Shown here: positions 1 through 8,730 of the stretch, piece after piece | Layout of the letters: every line of letters starts with the position of its first letter | Numbering within the stretch: position 1 is the stretch's first letter | NCBI GenBank assembly: GCA_014896635.1 | Contig: JADBKA010000026.1 | Span: 1-31,780 of the forward strand | DNA from: Ktedonobacteraceae bacterium | GTDB lineage: Bacteria > Chloroflexota > Ktedonobacteria > Ktedonobacterales > Ktedonobacteraceae | Length of the DNA: 31,780 nucleotides | Direction: 5' to 3' | Made by a program: the position numbers and the translations under genes | Notes under the pieces: generated by a model | Told to the model about the DNA's origin: nothing | Database searches by the model: none | Seen by the model: the letters and a program-made list of their open reading frames with translations, nothing else

Positions 1-2900
1 ACTTCAGTACCTTTGCGGTTCACCACCATCCCGATAGAGCCTTCGGCCAGCGAGCCATCTTTAGCAGTGCCGACCTGTTTGCCATTCACCGTAAAAGTGA
101 ACGTATCACCTTTCGTCGTCACTTTGACGGTATTTTTGTTCTGCGGTCCATGCCCGGCGTGATATTCGTTACCAGCTTTCTGGGACCAGAGATCCGTCCA
201 GGGATTGACCTTCTGTCCATAGCTATCATCGTACTTGCTGAATGCGTACTTCTTCGATTCAGGGATGAGGCGGAACGCATAGAACATCTTATGCCCATTA
301 CGTTCGTTATAGCGCAGGAACACCCCATACCAGTTCAGATAAGAGTCATCTTCGCCTTTCACCTCCCAGAGCGACACGCTATAGCCCAGTTGCTTGCCGA
401 AAGACTGGTTGGGGTAAATGGCAAAGGCCATATGCTGTGGATCGTTCACAGCCAGATGATAGGCGCCGTCCTTAAAGATATAGGTCACGGGACCTTTCTC
501 GGCAACAGGCCAGTTGTTAGCGTTCTCTTTCAGCGCATCGGTCAGGATAATATTAGCCTGTGCGGTGGCGGTAGCCTGTGCGAAAACGGTGGCCGTTGCA
601 TTGGGGGTGAGCGCGAGCTTTTTCGTCGGCGTAGCCGTCTGCTGGTGCGAGAGCGTCAGCCAGGCGCCGAGCGAGCCGAGGAGCATGAGCACAACCAGCG
701 CCGCCGCGATGACAGCATTCCTGTTGCGCTGGAGCTTTTGCTTGAGCGGCTCAGCAGGCTCAGATGCAGGAGCAGCGGGTGTAACGGGCAGCAGACCTGT
801 CATATAGCGTCCGGGCTGGCCCGCAACAGGCACTTTTACCACCCTGACAGACTGAGTTAAGCGCATGGTTGTGGTATTGCCCGCCTCGTCGGTCTGGCCA
901 GGGACCATGAAAGCACTCGTAGTGCCGGAAGAGAGGGCCTCAGGAGAACTCACCACCGGCAGATAGCCTGTGCCTGTCTGGGCAGACTCAGCGGCATTGC
1001 TGGTCTCTTCGAGCGTCTGTGTCACATTGCCCACCGGCAGTAGAAAGCCAGTCATACCGGTTCCCTGGCTGGCCTGTGGCTGCGGCGCACCGGATGCATT
1101 GGGATCGCCAAGAACTCGTGTGACATTGCCAGTAAGGGGAGAGAAGATTTGCTGTCCCTGTCCTGACTCCTGCCCTTGTTGTCTCTGCTCCTGGGACATA
1201 CTTGCTTTATTAAACACGCCAGTTGTATCCTCTGCTTTCAAAGGCGAGACCGACTTCACCCGCTCGGTCGAATCGTCCATATTCGTTAGCAATGATGTGG
1301 GTTGCCGCCGGACAGCGGCAACGTCATTATTACCCACAGGTTGCTGCTGCTCAGTCATGCCACCAACATTTTCAACCTGGTTTTCAGGCTGGTGCGGGTT
1401 GAAGACAGCGCCATTCGCCGGGCCGGCCTGGACGGTATTACGCGCTATCTGCTGTGCGTCATCTGTCCTGTCCAGAGTCCCACCGGCCAATCGTATTCTT
1501 TTATTGCGTAGCAGGCCAATCTGCTGTGCCGGGGCAACCGCTACAGGCTGTGGCGAGGGCTGCTCAACCTGCGCAGATCGAGAGGGCGCGCCCGGTTCGA
1601 CAGATTCAGAAACTTCGGGTATTTTCTCAGCAGAGATTGAGAGCATTTTCGGCCTGTGAAAAACGCTAGCAATCCTCGTCTTTGACGGACGCACAGGCTG
1701 CGGCGCCGCAGGCATTACAGGAATGGGTGTATGTGTCTGCGCCGGTGGCACTGGTGGTGAGCATACCTCCTGTACCTCTACCTGGGGAGCCGGAGTCTCT
1801 TTGTTCGGCGCTGCGGGTTGAGGAGCGAGAAAGTTCGAGAGCGTAGGCAGAGTCATACGAGTCTTGGCAACGATATCATGTGCTCCCTGCCTTTGCTGCG
1901 CCAGACTTTCACCCATGAGCGTGAGGCCCCCTTTTTGCTGCCGCCACATAGGATCGAAGAGGCTGCGCCGTTTGAAAGCTCGTCCCTCCTTCAGCTCAAC
2001 AACCGGAACAGCAGTCGTGGCGTCATTGGCCAACTGCACACCGGCTGCGACCAGTGCCTGGCGAAAAGCGTCAGCGAGATCCTGAGCATAGGCAAAACGC
2101 TCATCAGGACGTTTTGCCAGTGCGCGCCAGATGACCTGCTCGGCGGATTCCGGCAGATCGGAACGCAACGAGCGTGGGGGAGGTGGCAGCATATGCATGT
2201 GCTGCATTGCAATCTGCATGGGCATATCGCCTTTAAACGGCACCGTTCCTGTGACCATCTGGTAGAGGATCACGCCGAGCGAATAGAGATCGGCCCGCTG
2301 ATCTATTTCCGCGCCCATTGCCTGTTCGGGGGCCATATAGTCTGGCGTCCCCATCGGCACGCCGATGCCAGTGAGGCGGGCCAGTGGAGCCTGACCCTCA
2401 GCAACTATCTTGACCAGGCCAAAATCGGTCAGCAGCAAGCGGCCTTCGAGAGTTTTAAGGATATTAGCTGGTTTGATGTCACGGTGAATCACTCCGCGAT
2501 CATGGGCAAAGTCGAGTGCCGCAGCCATCTGGTCGAGATAATACATCACCTTTGCCAGCGGCATTGCCCCCTCGCGCTCCAATTCGTCGCGCAGCGTCCC
2601 GCCGGCAATATAGGGCATCACCAGGTAGGCCAGACCATCATCTTCGCCATACTCATGGACAGGCACGATATTAGGATGAACAAGCGAGGCAGCCGCGTCA
2701 GTCTCGCGCCGAAACCGCTCTAAAAACGCCGCCTGCTGGTTGGGGGCCAGGGGATGGAGCGGCAGCAATACCTTGACAGCAACCTGGCGCCGGGGGCGGG
2801 ACTGCTGCGCCAGAAACACGGCTCCCATTCCTCCCTGCCCAATCAACTGCTGCAAGGTACAAGTCCCCAGCACCTTGCCAATCAGAGCTTCAGCGTTCAT
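1..2900 (-). CDS. Membrane-anchored Ser/Thr protein kinase with lectin-like ectodomain (3' end cut by window)
   Basis: This is a PknB-type receptor-like kinase that would phosphorylate cytosolic proteins on Ser/Thr. The frame is open from ATG 2900 to base 3, about 966 codons, and the last residues read ...KGTEV, so only a short tail is probably missing. The kinase domain covers about residues 10-280: glycine loop GQGGMG, VAVKV lysine, HRDIKPAN catalytic loop, DFG, and an APE-like APEQ. A long Pro/Gln/Ser-rich linker follows, then a juxtamembrane block VPVAGQPGRYMTGLLPVT near residues 685-705, one membrane segment near 726-748, a Thr/Ala stalk, and a domain of about 190 residues resembling the DUF1080/LamG concanavalin-like fold. 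It is a paralogue of the adjacent upstream kinase, 79 bp away on the same strand, and probably shares its transcript. The start matches the paralogue's MNAEALIG N-terminus and has a GAGGT ribosome site. The ligand is unknown. Confidence 0.93.
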   Translation of the reverse strand, partial: MNAEALIGKVLGTCTLQQLIGQGGMGAVFLAQQSRPRRQVAVKVLLPLHPLAPNQQAAFLERFRRETDAAASLVHPNIVPVHEYGEDDGLAYLVMPYIAGGTLRDELEREGAMPLAKVMYYLDQMAAALDFAHDRGVIHRDIKPANILKTLEGRLLLTDFGLVKIVAEGQAPLARLTGIGVPMGTPDYMAPEQAMGAEIDQRADLYSLGVILYQMVTGTVPFKGDMPMQIAMQHMHMLPPPPRSLRSDLPESAEQVIWRALAKRPDERFAYAQDLADAFRQALVAAGVQLANDATTAVPVVELKEGRAFKRRSLFDPMWRQQKGGLTLMGESLAQQRQGAHDIVAKTRMTLPTLSNFLAPQPAAPNKETPAPQVEVQEVCSPPVPPAQTHTPIPVMPAAPQPVRPSKTRIASVFHRPKMLSISAEKIPEVSESVEPGAPSRSAQVEQPSPQPVAVAPAQQIGLLRNKRIRLAGGTLDRTDDAQQIARNTVQAGPANGAVFNPHQPENQVENVGGMTEQQQPVGNNDVAAVRRQPTSLLTNMDDSTERVKSVSPLKAEDTTGVFNKASMSQEQRQQGQESGQGQQIFSPLTGNVTRVLGDPNASGAPQPQASQGTGMTGFLLPVGNVTQTLEETSNAAESAQTGTGYLPVVSSPEALSSGTTSAFMVPGQTDEAGNTTTMRLTQSVRVVKVPVAGQPGRYMTGLLPVTPAAPASEPAEPLKQKLQRNRNAVIAAALVVLMLLGSLGAWLTLSHQQTATPTKKLALTPNATATVFAQATATAQANIILTDALKENANNWPVAEKGPVTYIFKDGAYHLAVNDPQHMAFAIYPNQSFGKQLGYSVSLWEVKGEDDSYLNWYGVFLRYNERNGHKMFYAFRLIPESKKYAFSKYDDSYGQKVNPWTDLWSQKAGNEYHAGHGPQNKNTVKVTTKGDTFTFTVNGKQVGTAKDGSLAEGSIGMVVNRKGTE

Positions 2901-2979
2901 CAAATATTTAACCTCTAAAAGGGGATTCATACGATGGCACTGATCCCGGAATTCTTTCCCACAGGTTTTTTGGGATGGA

Positions 2980-5373
2980 TCAGTTACGTGTGACTGCCAG
3001 ATCCTTGAAGGCCACTTCCGTTCCATTCAAGTTAACGATCATCCCCACCTTACCCTCTGGATACGAACCATCTTTGATGGTCGCGTTCACCTTCTGGTTG
3101 TTGACCGAGAAGGTAAAGGTATCTTTGTTCATGTAGATCTTAAATGTATTGACAGCCTGCGCTCCCTGCCCCTGGTGAAATTCCTTACCAAAGGGGGCAT
3201 GCCAGAGTTCCTTCCAGGCATCTGGCCCATTGCCCTTGCTACTGTCATACTTCCAGAAGTGGTAGTTGCCGCCTTTGACATTTTCCACTTCCAGACTATA
3301 GAACGTATTGACGACGGTATTGCCCTGTTTTTTCTCGGAGTAGCGGAAGATCATGCCAAAGGTATTATTCCCGGCATTGTCGTTCCCCTTGATCTCCTGC
3401 ATGGTCAGCGAATAGACCATTGGCTCGCCACCGAAATTCATATTAGGGAGCACAGCGCCACCGCCTTTATTGCCCTGAACGGAGATATGGTAGGCGCCAT
3501 CTTTAAACGAGTAGAGTTCGGGCGGCGTGACAGGCCAGCCATTTGTGTTATGATCGAGTGGATCACGGAAGAGCACGTTGGCCTGCACAGTTGCCGTTGC
3601 CTGGGCGTTGGCAGTGGCGCGCACATCAGGCGTGCCTGCCGATTGCAGGACGCTGCTCGCCCCTTTCTGCTTCGCCTGCTGGCCCATCTGCGAACGCAAG
3701 GCCAGGAAGCTCAGAGCGCCACCCAGGACGATCAGCACAACGACAGCAATAGAAACCCATTTCAACCAGCCCTTCGCACGCTTTATCTTTCCCGTTTCGG
3801 CAGGCAGTTCGACGGAGAGCGACGACTGCTGCTCCTGATCATCCAGAGAGGTGACGGGGAGCAACCCGGTAATGTAGCGACCGGGCTGGCCTGCAACAGG
3901 CACCTGCACCACCTTTACCGGGCCTGACAATTTCATCATAGAGGGGCCGGTGGTCTGCATAGCCGATTCCGACGCAGCCGTGAACAAAGCGGCTCTGTCC
4001 TCTTTAGCGAAAGCAGAAGGAGGTCCCAGAATATCGTCGGCGGTGGGCATTTTCGCCGCAGACAGTGCGCCAGTGGATGCCGCATTCTCGACTTTCTCAG
4101 CATTCCCCAGACGCCCGCTGTGAGTGGGGGGGACGGGGAATTGGCCGCTGGCGGGCGAAACGGCAGAAAGTTGCGCCGTTATTTTCCCGATCTGCGGGAA
4201 TTTGCCGGTGCGTGAAAGCAGGCCGCCACCACTGCCGGGAATTGCATTGGCAGGACCGGGCGGGATAGCGGCGGGCATTGCGCCCGTCACCCTGGGCATC
4301 ATGCCGGTATGCAGGCGTGAGCTATCACCGGCATCGCCAGCCCCACCGTTATCCCTCTTTACAGCGGAAAAAGGCGAGGTTGACCTGTTTACAGCGGTCA
4401 TGGTAGATGTCGGCCTGTTCAGGTCCAGGCTTCCTTTTTGGACGAAAAGGCGACCAGTTGCACCGGATGGCGGCACAACAGGTAGACCGCCTGTGCCTGT
4501 GACCAGGGGAATACCGGCTCCCGCCAGAGCTGCGCGGAACGCGAGCGCCAGGTCCTGAGCACGCGCATAACGGTCGGCGGGTCGCTTGGCAAGAGCGCGC
4601 AAGATGACTTGCTCTGCCTCAATAGGCAGGTCGGGGCGTAACATCTGAGGCGAAGGAGGTGGGATCTGCAAATGCTGCGCGGCAATTTGCATGGGCGATT
4701 CGCCCTGGAAAGGGGTAGTCCCCGTGACCATCTGGTAGAGGATCACACCGAGCGAATAGAGGTCAGCGCGTGTATCAACTTCTTCCCCGATCACCTGTTC
4801 GGGCGCCATATAGTCGGGTGTGCCAACGGGCGCGCCAGGACCGGTCAGGCGTATCTGTGGTATACGGCCCTCGGCTGTGATTTTGACCAGGCCGAAATCG
4901 GTCAGCAGCAGGCGCCCTTCAGGTGTCACCATGATGTTCGCCGGCTTGATATCGCGGTGTACTACTCCACGTTCGTGGGCCGCATCAATGGCCGACGTCA
5001 GTTGGTCCAGGTAGTTGACCACCCTGTCCAGCGGCAACTGTCCCTCGCGCTCAAACAGGTCGCGCAAGGTTCCACCACTGATATAGGGCATAACCAGATA
5101 TGCCAGCCCGTCGCGCTCACCATATTCATGGACGGGCATAATATTCGGATGGTCCAGCGATGCCGCCGCATCCGTTTCACGCCGGAATCGCTCCAGAAAT
5201 GCTGCAAGCTGATTGGGACTCAAAGGCGTCATCGGTAACAGCACTTTTACGGCTACCTGACGACGCGGACGCGATTGCTGGGCCAGGTAGACCGCCCCCA
5301 TACCGCCCTGACCGATCAGCTTTTGCAGGGTACAGGTACCCAATACTGTTCCAATCAATGCCTCTGCGTTCAT
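2980..5373 (-). CDS. Membrane-anchored Ser/Thr protein kinase with lectin-like ectodomain
   Basis: Complete 797-residue PknB-like kinase. Visible in order are the glycine loop GQGGMGA (about 21-27), catalytic Lys43 in VAVKV, HRDIKPANIM, DFGLVKI and APEQ, followed by a Pro/Ser/Thr-rich linker of about 200 residues. Next come the block VPVAGQPGRYITGLLPVT (about 486-508), a membrane helix (about 536-561), a Gln/Ala/Thr stalk and a C-terminal concanavalin-like (DUF1080/LamG style) domain ending in AFKDLAVTRN. The topology is kinase inside, beta-sandwich outside. A TTG lies one codon upstream, but ATG 5373 gives the same MNAEALIG start as the downstream paralogue, so I chose it. The gene heads a two-kinase operon behind a promoter at 5477-5505. 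The extracellular domain may sense glycans or cell-wall material, but that is inference. Confidence 0.95.
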   Translation of the reverse strand: MNAEALIGTVLGTCTLQKLIGQGGMGAVYLAQQSRPRRQVAVKVLLPMTPLSPNQLAAFLERFRRETDAAASLDHPNIMPVHEYGERDGLAYLVMPYISGGTLRDLFEREGQLPLDRVVNYLDQLTSAIDAAHERGVVHRDIKPANIMVTPEGRLLLTDFGLVKITAEGRIPQIRLTGPGAPVGTPDYMAPEQVIGEEVDTRADLYSLGVILYQMVTGTTPFQGESPMQIAAQHLQIPPPSPQMLRPDLPIEAEQVILRALAKRPADRYARAQDLALAFRAALAGAGIPLVTGTGGLPVVPPSGATGRLFVQKGSLDLNRPTSTMTAVNRSTSPFSAVKRDNGGAGDAGDSSRLHTGMMPRVTGAMPAAIPPGPANAIPGSGGGLLSRTGKFPQIGKITAQLSAVSPASGQFPVPPTHSGRLGNAEKVENAASTGALSAAKMPTADDILGPPSAFAKEDRAALFTAASESAMQTTGPSMMKLSGPVKVVQVPVAGQPGRYITGLLPVTSLDDQEQQSSLSVELPAETGKIKRAKGWLKWVSIAVVVLIVLGGALSFLALRSQMGQQAKQKGASSVLQSAGTPDVRATANAQATATVQANVLFRDPLDHNTNGWPVTPPELYSFKDGAYHISVQGNKGGGAVLPNMNFGGEPMVYSLTMQEIKGNDNAGNNTFGMIFRYSEKKQGNTVVNTFYSLEVENVKGGNYHFWKYDSSKGNGPDAWKELWHAPFGKEFHQGQGAQAVNTFKIYMNKDTFTFSVNNQKVNATIKDGSYPEGKVGMIVNLNGTEVAFKDLAVTRN

Positions 5374-5476
5374 CAATCAATCTCTACCCTTCTCTTGCCG
5401 CTGATGCTTCTTAATTTATCGCTATGTCCTGTTTTTCCTCTCCCACCGTCGCCCGATACACGTAATACCTGACTAC

Positions 5477-5505
5477 ATATTAGTCGAACTGATCACATCT
5501 GGCAA
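5477..5505 (-). promoter_or_regulatory. Candidate sigma-70-type promoter for the kinase operon
   Basis: Read on the minus strand, TTGCCA (5505-5500) and TAATAT (5482-5477) are separated by exactly 17 bp. It lies 104 bp upstream of the first kinase start, in a 200-bp gap that holds no other gene. No expression evidence is available. Confidence 0.55.
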
Positions 5506-5578
5506 TGCATGAGCCGTACAGGCATGACTAAAGTAATGTTCGTGGTTATCAATAAAGGTCCAGGTGAGCGGGGACATG

Positions 5579-8254
5579 TCATACTTCGCCGGCGAAGGCT
5601 TCGGGATCGTGGAGACCAGCGGGGTCGCGGTCCTCTTCGGCATCGAGCGGGACGACTTCGTCGCCGATACGCGCAGTCATAGAGGGCAGAGTACGGCTCT
5701 GAACGATGATACCATGCAGCAGTAAAGCGGCTCCCTGGGCAAGCGCCGGGCGCAGGCGTGCGAGTCGCTCGCGCTGGGCGCGTATCTGTTCAGCACGTGC
5801 CTCGGCGCGCGCAGCGGCGGTGCGCCTGTTAGAGCCTTCAGTGAGTACAGGAGGCACATATTCCCAGACCGATGGATCGTCAAGTACCTGGCCAACAGCA
5901 GCCTGGACCTGCTGCACCAGATCGATAGTCTGGTTCAGCAACATGAGGATATCGCCTTCAGCAAGGTCGATGCGCTTGATGAGGCCACCGAGAGTGGTGT
6001 TGCGCGACCAGGAGAGGGCAAGACCGTGAAATTCGGGGACGATGCCTGGCGTGAAGGCGATACCGGCCCGCTCCTCAATGCCCCGGATATGTTCGGCGAT
6101 GTACCAGAATTCGCGCCTGACCTTTTGCAGGCGGCTGTTAAGCACGTGACGATTGTGCAGGCGGCGGTCGCTGTCGTATGTGAACCAGCTACAGACTTCG
6201 GCCAGTTCGCCCGGTGAAAGCTCGTCAAGCAGGCCAGCGGTAATCATTTCGACGATGGCAAGGCCCGCTGGATGGAAGATACCGCGCAGCAGGCGACCTT
6301 TGAGCGTCAGTTGATCATCCTGGCCGATGTAGCCGAGCGCGCGCAGGGCGAAGATCGTGCCGTCGAGTTCGGCGGCACCCGCGCGGCTGAGCGGGTACGC
6401 GCCAATTCTGGCGCGGCGCTTCTCGAACTCTTCCCAGGCGCTCTCGGCGCGCACCATCTTCTTACGTGACTTCCTGGCCTTCCTGAAACGTCGCTCCAGA
6501 CTATAGAGTTCATTCAACTCCCAGAGGCGATAACGCTGGTATTCGCGCAAGCTGGAAGCGCAGATGCGGCGCAGGTACTGGACATCGCCGGGTCGCCAGA
6601 GGTTAAGTACCGAGTTATAGCGAATGACGAACGACGAGGTGACGGGATGGAGTTCGCCGGTAATGTGCTCGAAGGATGCTTCAAACGGCTCCCAGGGCGA
6701 GTAAGGGATGACAGCCGCGCCGCGCGTGTCCATGCCTCGCCGCCCGGCGCGGCCAGTCAACTGGCTATATTCGTTGGGCGTGAGCAGACGCATCTCCTGG
6801 CCGTCGAATTTGCTGAGGCTGCCGACAACGACCGAGCGCGCGGGCATATTGATGCCGAGGGCCAGCGTATCGGTAGCAAAGACGGCCCGCAGATATCCCC
6901 TGGCAAAGAGCGTTTCAACCAGCACTTTGAGACCAGGCAGGAGTCCTGCATGATGAAAAGCCAGACCGCGCGGGAGCAGGCCAAGCAGCATATGTACCTG
7001 CTGGAGATTGCGGTCCTCTTTTGGCAGGTGCTCAAGCCAGATGCCGATTTCTTCACGAATAAAGGCTTCTTCTTCGCTCGTGGTGAAGAGGTGCCTGGCG
7101 GCGCCCATTGCAGCTTCTTCGACGACACGGCGTCCTGGCAGGAAGTAGAGGCAGGGCAGCAGGTCGGCGTCGCGCAGGGCGGTGAGCACTTCAGCAGGTG
7201 CGGGTGCCTCGCGCCGGGGTCGCTTTTGTTTCGCAGCAGGCTTCTCCTCCTCTCCTTCACGAGCCGGAACACTGGCAGCAGTATTAGACGCTTCACCGCT
7301 GGTACTGCTCTGCGGTTCCTCGCCTCCGGCCTCGCTCCGTTCGGATGCAGCGCGGCGCCTGCTCGCACGCACTTTGCGCCCATCCCGCTGGCGTTCCTGC
7401 CAGGTATCACTGTCGAGATCGTCTTCGCTTTCCTCTTCCTCAGCGGCTTCATACAGGCGACCCCGCCGGGCCAGCCGCGCCTCGCCGCCGATGTCGGGAA
7501 AGCGTTCAATGCGATTGCCGGCGGCATCCTGCACAAGACGGAGTTTGCCATCGAGAAAGTAGTAGTGCTCCAGGGGAACAGCGCGCTCTTCGTGTACAAC
7601 AAGCGAGATCGGACGGTGTACGCGACTGATCCAGCTTGCCAGGTCTTCAGCATTGCTGATCGTGGCTGAGAGGCCAACGAGTTGCACGGTAGGAGGAGAA
7701 CAGATAATAGCCTCTTCCCAGACGGGTCCACGTGAGAAGTCGCTCAGATAGTGCAATTCGTCAAAGACGACGAATCCGACCGTATCGAGTGTGGTGCGCG
7801 AGAGACGGCGCTCGCTGCCCTCTTCCAGCAGCATATTGCGATAGACCTCAGTAGTCATAATGACTATCGGGGCGCTGCTACGCTCGACAATATCGCCGGT
7901 GACGAGGCCAACCGCTTCCTGACCATAGAGCTGGCGCAGATCGCGGTATTTCTGATTAGAAAGCGCCTTGAGCGGCGTGGTGTAGATGACACGCAGGCCG
8001 CGCTGCCGCGCCCGCCAGATAGCGTATTCGGCGACGACAGTTTTGCCGGTACCAGTCGGCGCTGCGACAAGAACCGATTGTCCCTCAGCCAGGTGCCTGA
8101 TCGCCTCTAGCTGAAACGGGTCAAAGGGAAAAGGGTAGCGTTCTACAAATTGCTGAATGTCTGCCGACTTCTTTGAAGTATCTGGTATTTCCGATATTTC
8201 CTGTTTTTCTGATTTTTCTGCTGGTTCTCGCCCGAAAGCCACATCTTCTTCCAT
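5579..8254 (-). CDS. Ski2/Mtr4-like DExH-box RNA helicase with charged insertion
   Basis: Superfamily 2 helicase of 891 residues expected to unwind RNA using ATP. Motifs: FDPFQLEAI (Q-like), Walker A APTGTGKT (about 65-72), DELH (165-168), SAT (about 196-198), and motif VI QLTGRAGRRGMDTRG. The C-terminal third, with RLLRGIFHPAGLAIVEMI and an ELAEVCSWFTYDSD stretch, resembles the DSHCT domain of Ski2/Mtr4/Dob1 helicases. Between the RecA domains sits a highly charged, low-complexity insert (about residues 270-355, Glu/Asp then Arg/Lys/Ala), probably a flexible linker. The N-terminus is also Glu/Lys rich. ATG 8254 is preceded by a purine-rich AGAGAAG stretch. The gene is read alone, divergent from the cyclophilins. 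Members of this family in actinobacteria and Chloroflexi are usually annotated only as helicases; the substrate here is unknown. Confidence 0.93.
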   Translation of the reverse strand: MEEDVAFGREPAEKSEKQEISEIPDTSKKSADIQQFVERYPFPFDPFQLEAIRHLAEGQSVLVAAPTGTGKTVVAEYAIWRARQRGLRVIYTTPLKALSNQKYRDLRQLYGQEAVGLVTGDIVERSSAPIVIMTTEVYRNMLLEEGSERRLSRTTLDTVGFVVFDELHYLSDFSRGPVWEEAIICSPPTVQLVGLSATISNAEDLASWISRVHRPISLVVHEERAVPLEHYYFLDGKLRLVQDAAGNRIERFPDIGGEARLARRGRLYEAAEEEESEDDLDSDTWQERQRDGRKVRASRRRAASERSEAGGEEPQSSTSGEASNTAASVPAREGEEEKPAAKQKRPRREAPAPAEVLTALRDADLLPCLYFLPGRRVVEEAAMGAARHLFTTSEEEAFIREEIGIWLEHLPKEDRNLQQVHMLLGLLPRGLAFHHAGLLPGLKVLVETLFARGYLRAVFATDTLALGINMPARSVVVGSLSKFDGQEMRLLTPNEYSQLTGRAGRRGMDTRGAAVIPYSPWEPFEASFEHITGELHPVTSSFVIRYNSVLNLWRPGDVQYLRRICASSLREYQRYRLWELNELYSLERRFRKARKSRKKMVRAESAWEEFEKRRARIGAYPLSRAGAAELDGTIFALRALGYIGQDDQLTLKGRLLRGIFHPAGLAIVEMITAGLLDELSPGELAEVCSWFTYDSDRRLHNRHVLNSRLQKVRREFWYIAEHIRGIEERAGIAFTPGIVPEFHGLALSWSRNTTLGGLIKRIDLAEGDILMLLNQTIDLVQQVQAAVGQVLDDPSVWEYVPPVLTEGSNRRTAAARAEARAEQIRAQRERLARLRPALAQGAALLLHGIIVQSRTLPSMTARIGDEVVPLDAEEDRDPAGLHDPEAFAGEV

Positions 8255-8300
8255 GCTTTTTACTTCTCTTTTCTTCTTAGCCTGACCGCTGCTGGTTTGC

Positions 8301-8557
8301 CTTCCTTCTTCCTTTCTCTTTTCTTGAGGCTAAAAAGGGTTTTCGGGGGACACCCCGATCCCCGCCAGGGGACTGGCCGTCCCCTGGACCCCTGCTTTTC
8401 CTTCCTTCTTCCTTTCTCTTCCTTTGAGGCTAAAAAGGGTTTTCGGGGGACACCCCGATCCCCGCCAGGGGACTGGCCGTCCCCTGGACCCCTGCTTTTC
8501 CTTCCTTCTTCCTTTCTCTTTTCTTGAGACTAAAAAGGGTTTTCGGGGGACACCCCG
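8301..8557. repeat. 100-bp tandem repeat (2.57 copies) of the GC-rich two-hairpin family
   Basis: Units begin at 8301, 8401 and 8501 with exactly 100-bp period; the third stops at about 8557. The copies differ only at about three bases around TTCTTGAGGC/CCTTTGAGGC/TTCTTGAGAC. Each full unit has a pyrimidine-rich lead, TCGGGG-GACA-CCCCGA (8343-8358) and a perfect 9-bp stem CCAGGGGAC/GTCCCCTGG with loop TGGCC (8365-8387 and 8465-8487). The array sits between two divergent genes, so a terminator role for either is excluded. It contains no gene: the ORF running through it changes frame from unit to unit. Confidence 0.95.
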
Positions 8558-8631
8558 CTTCACTCATTTTTTAGCTACATTGTAGCCTACCCGGCTACTT
8601 CTCGCCAGGGGGACGTGAGAATCATCAGGGC

Positions 8632-8660
8632 TTGACCTTGCGAGCCGGGAGCATTATGAT
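8632..8660 (+). promoter_or_regulatory. Candidate sigma-70-type promoter for the cyclophilin genes
   Basis: TTGACC (8632-8637) and TATGAT (8655-8660) are separated by 17 bp. It lies 71 bp upstream of the chosen cyclophilin start. Its position argues against the in-frame upstream starts at 8632 and 8656, which would lie within the promoter. Confidence 0.65.
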
Positions 8661-8730
8661 AGCAGTCAGAATTTCTAAGGTCCGTTTTTTTTTTGTACAC
8701 CCTGAGAAAGGCAGCTTCGATCATAACCTC

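Noticed and set aside
150..860. Plus-strand ORFs opposite the first kinase gene
   Set aside because: They overlap the long kinase frame, have no domain and no ribosome site, and look like antisense frames of GC-rich coding DNA.
6647..7669. Long plus-strand frame opposite the helicase
   Set aside because: It lies across conserved helicase motifs on the other strand and shows no recognisable domain.
8301..8557. CRISPR array
   Set aside because: The 100-bp units are contiguous and nearly identical with no unique spacers, and no cas gene is present.
8297..8563. ORFs on both strands through the 100-bp array
   Set aside because: 100 is not a multiple of 3, so each unit is read in a different frame; the protein is an artefact of GC-rich DNA.
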